From assembly GCF_003589595.1 (NCBI RefSeq), contig NW_020654422.1, forward strand, positions 18,949,405 through 19,013,404: a DNA stretch of 64,000 nt. Reading direction: 5' to 3'. This document shows positions 46,301 through 56,600 of the stretch, one piece after another. The notes under the pieces were generated by a model, which saw nothing but the letters and a program-made list of their open reading frames with translations, was not told the origin of the DNA and did no database searches. Position 1 is the stretch's first letter, and each line of letters opens with the position of its first letter. This DNA comes from Hyposmocoma kahamanoa. Taxonomy: Eukaryota > Arthropoda > Insecta > Lepidoptera > Cosmopterigidae. The position numbers and the translations under genes were made by a program.

Positions 46301-47230
46301 TACGCAAATCCCATTTTGCACTTTTTTATCAATTACAACCACATTATTAAATTTAACTACTTTTCACGTTAGTTTGTAAGAGTCAGATAAGTAGACAAGT
46401 ACAAGCCCATTTTATTTTTGTTGGTGCTTTTAACGTGGCCTTTTTTGGACATCCCTAATCGGATTGAGATAAGTACATTGAGGTCTATACCACCTAACGT
46501 TCTTATACACATTAGCTTTACATGACCAAATCTGGGGGTCTTATCCCGTTCTCCATCTGATATCTGTCCCGAACAATACAGTCAAATAAGTAATAGGTAC
46601 CTACTCCACCAAATCAAGACACATGTCAAGTATGAAGCTTCATTCGCATCATGCATCTTTTAATTTGGTCGAGTATTAAGCCCGCTCCACATTCTTGCCA
46701 AAACTTCACGAGAACAGGCAAATACCACAGGATAGTGACCATATTCGTTAAGTCTCGCCTATGTTCGTGTGGTTTCCACTTCGTGTCGGTATTTCGGACC
46801 CTAATCAAAGGGCTCTCGTGTAGTTTTATGTTTGCGCAAGGCCCTTTCCTCCACATTCCTGTCACGGCAGTTCGCCGGCAGTAACCGCAGTGTTGCGATG
46901 TATTGATGTCATCCATCATCTGCGTCTATTTCAACAAGTTTTTTTTCTTGAATTAATAAAATATTGTCATAAGCTATATAGCACAAAAATGCTGCAGCAA
47001 CAGACGTATCTAACTCGTCCATCTTGTACTACAGAACGGACAACTGTGCGGGCGAGAATGTGGAGAGCCACTCTCTGTCTCGTCCTGCCTCGGCGAGACC
47101 CGAGGCCGGGATGTCTCGACGAGAATGTAAAGTGCACTTTAGGTACCGCCGTGCGTTTCAGTATAGCAGGGTTCATTCATATGAACTCGGACATTACAAA
47201 AATTCCCGCGCTACGAACGGTTCCGCCGCA
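43386..47230. other. Intergenic, no gene recognised
   Basis: AT-rich. A reversed family B repeat is at 45180-45330 and a dispersed repeat shared with 38600-38810 at 46530-46680. Several short open frames (for example 44334-44561 and 46626-46919) have no recognisable domains and no splice support. Confidence 0.45.
45180..45330 (-). repeat. Family B repeat, reversed fragment
   Basis: Reverse copy: gtaacgggcgcagtgacagt, tgagtggcactgcaactgct, agacttgttcgtcccgtcac. It corresponds to the left two thirds of the unit at 52125-52390. Confidence 0.65.
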
Positions 47231-48346
47231 CAGTGGGCTCAAATAAAAATGATAATTGATAACATAAATGATAATTCTTGGACATAGGAATAACTCGTGG
47301 AGTATCGAGCTAATTTTTTTTCTGTGAAACAATCAGCTTTTCAAGAAATTACATACGAATAAAGTTATCAGGAATGTCATATGAAAAAAATCAGCTCTGT
47401 GTTCCTAAAATTGTTCCCTAAGTTTAAATAATAATTGATAATTGTTGGACATAGGAAAAACTAAAAGCTATTTTTTTTAGTATGATAGATAATAACATTT
47501 CTGACAACTTTTATTCTCAAATAATTTCTTGAAAAGTTCAAATTCAGAGAAAAAAATAATTAGTTTTTTTGTATGGAGAAATAAACATTTTATTTATTAT
47601 CTCAAAATATACAAAAATGTAATGTGCATGGATTACTATAGTATAGTTCCAATTATTTTCTGTGTAGAAAAAAATAATCCGTCTGCATGTACTTGCGGCT
47701 TTGTAAGTAAAGGTGCGGCAAAATTGCTAACTCTTTTATGTACTTTTTTAACAAAATACATGAGCTTCGACTAAAGAAAAATTAATTTTAGTGTAATTTA
47801 GAGAGTGTTATAACAAGAATATGAAAGTTAAGTAGAAACTAGTGTATTGTGTTAAAAAATAAATAACAAATCTAAAATGTTTGCACCTTTTTACTCGTAA
47901 CGCCGCAAGTGCCTGAAGATGGATAATTTTTTTCTTGACAGAGAATGATTGGACCTATATTGTAAATAAACCACACACATTACATTTTCCTACATTTCGA
48001 GATGAAAAATAAAATGTTTATTTCTCCAAACAAAAAAAACTACAATTTTTTTTCTCTGAAACAATCAGCTTTTCAAGAAATTACGTAAGAATAAAAGTTA
48101 TCGGGAATGTTATTATTTATCATATGAAAAAAATCAGCTCTGTATTCCTAAAATTGGTCTCATGATTAAATAATAATTGATAATTTTTGGACATAGGGAT
48201 AACTTGTGGAGTACCGAGCAAATTTTTTTTATAAAATTAGCTCGATACTCCACAAGTTATACCTATGTACAATTTTTTTTTATAAAATTAGCTCGATACT
48301 CCACAAGTTATTCCTATGTCCAAGAATTATCAATTTGGGCCCACTG
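47231..48346. mobile_element. 1.1-kb foldback element with layered inverted repeats
   Basis: Outer ends CAGTGGGCTCAAAT at 47231 and ATTTGGGCCCACTG ending at 48346. Each is followed inward by ttgataattcttggacatag, gaataactcgtggagtatcg and agctaatttttttt. Inside, 47478-47735 is the inverted partner of about 47870-48125 (for example ggagaaataaacattttatt on both). A further segment (caatcagcttttcaagaaat) occurs as a direct repeat at 47325 and 48065. The CAGTG ends suggest a hAT-like origin, but no clean target duplication is seen, so the class is open. No transposase. Confidence 0.8.
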
Positions 48347-49189
48347 CACGCCCGTCGCCTCTGTGTGGCCATAGCATAATTGTTTCGAATTGATTTCGGA
48401 CGGAGAACGGGAGTAGACCCCCAGTTACCAGGTTCTAAGTTCCTTTAGGCGAATCTGAACTTTAGTACCTATGTACTGTAGATAAACTTTGATTGATATT
48501 TTTTTATTCCTTTATTTACACAACAAAATTATAAGCAAAGTTGAATATTGGCTTGTATGTAATAATAATATGTGCCACACAACCACACCAATTGCTATGG
48601 AGCTCCCTGTACTGTGAGTACCAAAACAACGGAATTCACTCTGAGGACTTCTCAGAAACGCAAACCAAACCAATTTCAAAAGGTTCATTCCCAAATTGGT
48701 CCTACTCGCAATCGAACCCGGGACCTCCGCATCCACCGCCCACAATGTAAACCTTTAGGCCACCGAAATCGTCACAATGTGTACATACGGAATTATTTTA
48801 AAAACTCAGTGACGGACGCTTCTCTCCGGAAGCCCAGAGCACAATACATTAATCTTTTTTGTCAATCAGCACGTAGAGCCCTACATTTTTTAAAAGAAGC
48901 TGTTTGCATGTGCGTAATATTGTTTAACAATCTGCTTAGTGCCTAATCTGCTTAATTTAAAAAATGGCGCCTGTTTAATTTCAACTGGCGCCATGTTTAA
49001 ATTTGAAGACAGAATGCTTTTTCAATCATTGTTTTTATTTAATTAATGTTTATTTGATTTACAAGAATGGACTTTTAATACAAACCTAACGTTTATTTAT
49101 AATTAATTAATTTGAAATGAATTGATTAATGAACATAGGTTATTATTGGGTTATAATAATTCCCCTAAATGGACTCAAAGCCCCTACGA

Positions 49190-49390
49190 TTGGTTGGTTT
49201 GTGGTTGGGGATTAATAATACAAAGATTCGCAACAAACGCGTAAACAAATTCTTAAAATCAGCTAGCTCGACCCGTATCTCAGTTGGTAGAGCGGTAGCC
49301 ACGTTGTGGCAACAGTCGCTGGTTTGAGTCCAGACGGGTCGAAGGAATTTTTCTTTGTGTTTGTTCGATTTTTGTATGAATAATAAGGAC
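49190..49390 (+). mobile_element. SINE with a tRNA-shaped head
   Basis: The head 49270-49341 starts gacccgt and ends acgggtc, an intact seven-base acceptor pairing. It has a D-arm-like ctcagttggtagag and a T-arm-like ctggtttgagtccag. The middle (gccacgttgtggc) does not fold as a normal anticodon arm, so it is a SINE or tRNA-derived repeat rather than a working tRNA gene. The tail gaaggaatttttctttgtg resembles family C. Confidence 0.65.
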
Positions 49391-49399
49391 CCGTTCATT

Positions 49400-50568
49400 T
49401 AAGCAATTTTGTAGGTAAACATTGGAAACATATATAGCAGAATTTAATGTACTTGTACAAACGCCATAAGCATGGTAGATTAACTTGATGAATATTACAG
49501 GAATTTCAAGTTACTTTGTGTGATGTATTCAACGAATAAACAATTCTATCCTCCGTTGTTGTATTGTACAACTCACAATTAGTCGAGTATGTCAACCGAC
49601 TGTTGATGATCTCTCGTCAAGAAGACGACCCTTTTATAGTAAGGTTGTAAGAATCATTGGTTACGCCGTGATCACGAGTATCACGACGCAACGTGACTAG
49701 ATTGTCTTTTGTTTCTTATTTGGTTTCACATAACAACAGTAGTCGTAAAAGTTTGTCTCCATTGCACATTTTCGTACTACACGATGTCTACAGACTTTAC
49801 ATTACATAGTGTAAAAGGTAAATATCTATGGTATGGTTAGATAATAGGTAGATAGCAGTAGAGTTCCTTGTGGAAGAGTTCGCCCATGGAAGTACTATAC
49901 CTTAGTCGTCATTACGTAACTAATGTATAAACATTTTCCCCCTTCTGTTCTCCATTGCATTTAAAAGATTTGTATCTTCTCTATTTTCAAAATTTCTTAA
50001 TTTGATATCTTCTCAATTCATTTTAATTTTTCCATTCGCCGCTGGCACCACATTTCAAATGACTCCTAACTCTATCGAATAGGTACCAGTTTATGCGAAT
50101 AAACTTGGTACATAAGGATAAAAATCTCATGCATAAATCTATACTTATTCGTAAACAGTAGATGCAAATAAGTAGCGAGAAATATAATGATATCGCAGTC
50201 CCTTGGGAGATGGAAACGTGACAGTACACCGAAATGAGCTACCTTTACAGAACCAGAGACCACCGCCGATCCCTTATCCCACGGCGTGCGTGCACTTTCA
50301 GAATAATAAGTTTCCAATAGAGTTCAATGCTCAAGCCTTGTTCGACATGTGCATTTATTTTGAGTCGATTCTTATCGGTTTTTTTACAAAAGGCAAAAGG
50401 CGTTGCTTGCAACTCATAAACTTAACATATTATTAATATGGTTTTTATAAATACGGTGTTTGTTTTAAATATATTACGTAATTTTCAGACCTTTTGGCTC
50501 CATTAACATTAAGTTGTCAGGTAATAACAAGATTAATAACCGAATTAATTAATAGATAGAGATATTTT
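49400..50568. other. AT-rich stretch, no gene seen
   Basis: No family resemblance and no repeat shared with the rest of the window were noticed. It may be 3' flank of wengen if the 50569-50657 exon is real. Confidence 0.4.
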
Positions 50569-50657
50569 TTACTCGAAAATTAGTGTGAACAGGAAGTGAG
50601 AGGCTTCCCGGGCGGCGCAAGTGAAGCCCTGTGGAGCGGAAGCGAGGCCTGATGCGC
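50569..50657 (-). CDS. Candidate terminal exon of wengen
   Basis: After the phase-1 end at 54448, the acceptor before 50657 gives G, then ASGLASAPQGFTCAAREASH and FLFTLIFE to TAA. The stretch is clearly GC-richer than its flanks. A donor-like GT after CACTTCCT would allow a further join. Shown separately because support is weaker than for the rest of the gene. Confidence 0.4.
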
Positions 50658-53600
50658 CTGCAAATGACACCCTAATGAAACCACGTGCCTAGGAGACGGT
50701 GCCAGGGTCGACTACCTGACCGTACCTATGTATCAATCTGGTGTTGTTCCTTTTTTATCATAATATTGTTATTATTATTTTAATAATAGCTGTTGTTTAA
50801 TATCTATTGTTTGTTTATTTTTCTCAAACATGCTCGTAAATGTTTGCATTACTTTCAAAAAACGAACACGGATTGTCATTTAAGGACCGTGCGACATCGA
50901 GTATGTATGAAAATTCATTACAGTCCACTTCTCTAAACTTTTAAATCTAGTAAATAGGCAAAAGAAAATCTCATACAGCCAACTGCTCAGTTTTTTATAG
51001 TTGCGAGAATTAAAAATACCTACCTGTACCGCTTACTTAAAAAAAAGAAAATGGCGGCAACATTAAACTAGTAATAATATTAACGCACACACTCAACATA
51101 GCCCTGCACTAGGGAAACCCTGAGTCGCGGGTGCCATGGACACATACATAGACAACCACAAATTACACCCAAACTCACAAGAGAAATAAATGTAGGCCAT
51201 ACAAATATTTCTCCCGGCCCGGGAATCGAACCTGGGACCTCTGAGTGGCATTTCTGCATGATAATCGTTCGACCACGGTGGCAGTTAATGTAACGCACAC
51301 ACTCAACATTAGAAAAAATTCCTTCTATCCGGCTGGCACGGTAAGCTAGAAGACGTCGGTTCGAATACGGCCGGATCGAAGGTATTTTTCTGAGTATTCA
51401 ATCTTTGTATTAATAATTATAACAAACTAGTGGGGTAATTTCACAAAAAATAATTGAATATCAATTCAATAAAAATTTAAAATACAGCGAATAGCGACAT
51501 CTCTCGCCAGGACTGGTAGCTGTAAAGGTGCTAACTGGGTGATAAATCTCTCATAGATTTCTCATAGATGGCGCTACGACTAAAAAGTCGTTGAAAAACC
51601 AAATACAAAAAGACACAACGCAAGCACATAGAAAAATTCGTGAGGTCCGCTGGTTCGTTCCGTTGCTTAGTTGGTATAGCTTCTGGCACGGTAAGCTAGA
51701 AGCCGTCGGTTCGAATCCGGCCGGATCGAACAAATTTTTTCTGAGTGTTCGATCTTTGTATTAATATTTTGATTATTTTTTTAGAATATTTCCCACTTTC
51801 TTACATACCTCACAGATATTTTATTCAATAGCCGCTAATCATAGCTTTTCGAAAAAATACGTTCGTACTGCTTTTACTTCTCGTAATATGATAATTTTAG
51901 AACATTCATCTAGAAAACTAAGTATAAAAAAATCTAAATGGCTGCCATTCCTAGGGAGTTGAGTTTTGACCCCACATGGACTAGTGTTTTCCACATAATA
52001 TTCAATACTGAACACCCCCTTAAAGTTTGTACAGTACGTGACTCAACACATTGTATATATTATATAAGGCTAAATTGTTGTTATTTCAATGTAGATAAAT
52101 AAAGCTTCTTTTTTTATAACATCAAGTGACTGGACGAACAAGTCGTGTGCGTGATGGCACGCTACACCCCTGTCCATAACAGTTACAGTGCCACTCAGAG
52201 CTTGAGAGGCGCTACCACTGCCCCCGTCACCCTGAGACATAAGTCAACAAGTCCCACGCACCTGTAATTTCACCAGCACCCTTACCCTTTAAAACCAGAG
52301 CACAGTAATGCTGACATTACTGCTTGGCGGCAGAAATAGGTAAGTTGGCAGTACTAACCTGGACGAACTCTTTCACAAGGAGCTTGCTACTAAAATTACA
52401 TATCATTATTCTTATTATAATAATTATATGAAAGTAACCGCATCTAAATAAGTTTTGTGTTTTGTTGTTAATGTATTGCATATTAGTAGGTATACAGGTA
52501 GGTGTGGAATGCGAAAGTAAGGTGCTTCACCTGTGAGGCTACACATTGCGACATTGTATTAACGCCCAGCCACGACCATCTAGGGAATCAATTGTAGTTT
52601 TGACAGACTATTAAAATTTAATCGCTATCGCATAGCGCACGCGTGATGGCATGCTGCGCTTACATTGCGAACGAGCGGCCCATCTGTGTAACACTTTCTT
52701 GATTAACTCATGCATAAGGATTGATAACGGTGTCCATGGAACACCTGGGAAGTTTTAAGTTTATAACGAATTGAACAGTGTTTTGTAAGACCACAAGAAA
52801 GTAAAATTTTTAACCGTCTTCAAAAAAGGAGGAGGTTCCCAATTCGACTGCATTTTTTTATTTGTATGTTACGCGATAACCTGTTTTTGATGGTTCTTTT
52901 TTGTTGGAAAGACGGTAGGTAACCCATTGCAATAAAAGTTGGCAAATAAATGTAATTTCACGAACTTTCGACGGCGTGCTTTTTAACCGACTTCATAAAT
53001 AGGAGGTTCTCAATTCGACTGTATTTTTTTTGTATGTGTGTTACGCGATAACTCCGGTATTTGTGAACCGATTTTCATGATTCTTTTTTTGTTGGAAAGA
53101 GGGTATCTCCATAGTGGTCCCATTTAATTTTGAAGAAAATCATCCTCCTCTAAGGGTGGCTGTTCACGCATGAAGATTAATTTTTATAAATAGCGCCTAA
53201 ATTTTATTATAAGGAGCAATTATTTTAATAGTTGATGATTTTGTTATTCTCCAATTCAAGGCGTTTTTCTCTGTCAATATACTTTGAGTAGTGAGACCTA
53301 ATTTTTATTATCTCCTGTGTCAAATCCCGTATAGTGGCAAACTAGGGGATGAATCCGGGTTTGCGCACGTTCCGGGAACCGATTTCAATAAAACTTGGTA
53401 ATTATATGTAATTCCACGTACTTTTGAGGTCGGTTTTTTTAGTACTCTGTACTGAGATATTTAAAATAACAACATAACATTTAACGACGAGACTGTTTTT
53501 GTGTTTTTTTTTATATAAATACGTAAATCATGCAAATGTAACACGTACTACTTATCTGACAAAGATTCAAAATAAGAAGCGGGCGGGCGCCAAAGGTGTT

Positions 53601-56600
53601 TCTTGGCCACTCAGTGCCAGACACAGACGGCGCAACGTCCCACGCGAGACAGTATTTTAAACTCCACTGGCGTCATGCCAGCGAAGATCCTCGGGATCGA
53701 GTCTCGCACGCCCGAAACGTCAATATGAGTTATGGTTGTGTAAACATTCCTTTTTTGGACGGCTTTCGTGAAGGTTAGGCACGCGGTGCACCATTCGTAT
53801 GCACATAGCTTAGTGGACAAACTTATCCAAAGATATTGTTACAGTATTTTGGTAGGTGCCTAAGTACTCTTTTTACGTTTACATTAATCTTCAATGTACT
53901 CCTAATAGGAAGCTTGTTTCCTGCTTGAAACACGTGCAGCGTTATGAATCTTGTTGTTGAAAGATACAAATATTTTGCATCTGGGTTATAAAAGTTGATC
54001 TCACTTTCATCCAATAGTAAATTACGAACACGTAAACAGTATACAGACGTGAAGTAATATCTTTAAAAAAATTGTTATTTCATCCGGTATACCTACCTGC
54101 AAAAGTCTCGCGAAAGTGCTCCGGTAGTCGATTTATAAAATGAAATGTCTTGCTTTACAATTCCTTGAATTGGTGTATATGGTATGGCAGACGTCCACTC
54201 TTTAACTCTCTGTATCTCGTAAAGAGATAACGGTTTATGCAGCATTAATTTCCTGTGTAAGATTACAGTTACGCCGCGATTAACAATCCGTCTGCTAAGC
54301 ATGGCGATTATAAGAAATTATCTGTTTTAAAGGCAGTGTATGTGTAGGTACAGAAGCAGTTTTAATTGGCGAAGAATTTAGATTAACAATCTAAATTTAT
54401 AACTGCGCTGGAAGATTATAATGGAGACTAAAACATTGAATCCTTACCGACGTGAATGTTGCAGTAGATGTGGTGGTCTGCGGGCACCACTGGCTCTGCC
54501 GGGGTCTCGCCCGCCTCCATGAGTTTTAGCTTCGCTGACAAGTCTTGAACATCTGCAACAGGACCATGTTGTCAGAATGGAGAAAGTACTAACTAAAAAT
54601 TTCTAATAATTTTTTTTGGCATGACTTTAGTTCGAGACAACTCACTTGTAGATTCGTTTTTCAAAGGAATTATTATCTTAAAATTTCAAAGGTGATGAAC
54701 CGAATTCTACATAAGTACTTATACAGCAACAGAATATAGGTAACGTATGGAAAGGCACGGATGAATGGTTCTAGTTTGGGAAAAGGCGAATGCAACGAAA
54801 TAACCGTTAACTATTGTTGGTTTTGTTGCGCGTGCGGTCCGCTACCAGTCAAAATTAGTAGCGCACATGTTAAAACAAACCAGCCATTGTTTACGTGGTC
54901 TCTCGCCGCCGACAGCGCCGCCGCTAAGTCGGGCTTAAGGCCGCGAAGTTATGTTTTTACATCGGCTCTGTTTTATATTCATCTCACTATACATATGCTT
55001 TCTTTTTGCTCATACTGGGTGATATTCAAGTATAACTTCGGATATAATTATTTAATTAATTAGCTTGTTTTTTGTTTTGTTTTATAATGAAGTTCCCATT
55101 TATTTTACACCTTCAATGTGACTAGTGTTGAAAGCTTTCATTAGTTTCCGTATCAAAAACATAGTCTGCATTACGTATATCGTCGTCGTTTTTGTTAAAA
55201 AATTTATATTTAGTAAGGCACTGAGATATCTCACTCGATAGATCATCATTACTAACTCTATAGTTATGTGAATATGTGTATAAACCATAGGTACATACAT
55301 GGTGTAAACAGTAAATCTATGGAAAATTTGGAAAACTTATAGGTAAATACGAAAGTAACGAATCTTCTTAAGAAAGATGCTGACATAATCACCAATATAT
55401 ACAATTATAGTTGCGTATATTCATACTTATGACATACGGAGTTGAGACGTGGACACTCACGATACGGTTAGTGTCCAATCCAGTTGAAGAAAGAGAAGAA
55501 ATCCAATGCTCGGAGTTTCTTTGAAGGACAAGGTACGGAACGAGGTTATCCGACAGAGAACTAAGGTCGTCGACATGCTTGGTAGAAAAAGCAAGCTGAA
55601 GTGGCAGTGGGCTTGCCATATCTGTCGAAGAACCGATAACCGATGGGGGAAGCGAGTTCTTGAGTGGAGACAAACAGAGCAAACGTAGGACGCCCTCTGG
55701 CCAGATGGAGTGATGATTTGCGAAGGGCGGTAGCAGATGGATGCAACGACCTGAGGACCGGGCGAAATGGCGCGCATTGGGAAACGCCTGGATATATCCA
55801 GTAGTGGACTACGCTAGGCTGTTGATGATGCTGACGCTATTCATAGCGATAAAATTAGCGTATTTAAAAGCAAGTTTTGAAGTGGCAATTATTGTACGTG
55901 TCTTTGGAAATATTTTTAAAAATCTTTATTACATACTCGAGTATTTAAAATTCTCGTAACGTCGTAACTTTGGATAATAAATATAGAGCATGGAGGTCGC
56001 GTGAGTTGATCGCCGTCCTGAATAAATAAATCGCCAACGACGAAGGACACTGATACTCGAATTTTTTGTTGAGACGTGTATCAATGTTTGAATAATGCTG
56101 TTTATGGAGTCCAGTGGGTTATTTGTTTATTAAAGATCGCCCCTCTACCGTAACTGATATTTTTGTCGTAATGAACAAAAACACGAACGTTCGCCAGAAT
56201 CGTGGTTAGTACTTCTCATATACTATCGTTAATTTTCAAATGGAAATAGGCGATTTTTTTACTTATTACACAGATGTATTCAAAAACTGCTACTTTTTAT
56301 TGTTAATAAGATACCGTGATTTTTATAGGTCAAAATAATCACATACACAGGGTCGGTAGGGGATTCGTCGAGTTTACGTGTACGCCTTAATTTCTTTTAA
56401 CCCTTTTTTGACGTATCGAGTATTTTTGAGACAGGCCTCTGTTCTAGAATGCTATCGGTATGAATATAACACATTGATAGACAAAATTGACACGAGGAAC
56501 GGCTCAACATGCTAAGTTCAAAGTCGAAAATATAATGCATTAAAAAAAAGCCAAATTTATTATTACGTCTGTTAGTCACGAAAGGGAGGGAAATGGATAG

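Noticed and set aside
46626..47246. Coding frames on both strands near 46.6-47.2 kb
   Set aside because: They overlap each other, show no family resemblance, and part of the stretch belongs to a dispersed repeat shared with 38.6 kb.
49270..49341. A working tRNA gene
   Set aside because: The acceptor pairs, but the anticodon region does not fold into a five-base stem with a seven-base loop, and a SINE tail follows directly.
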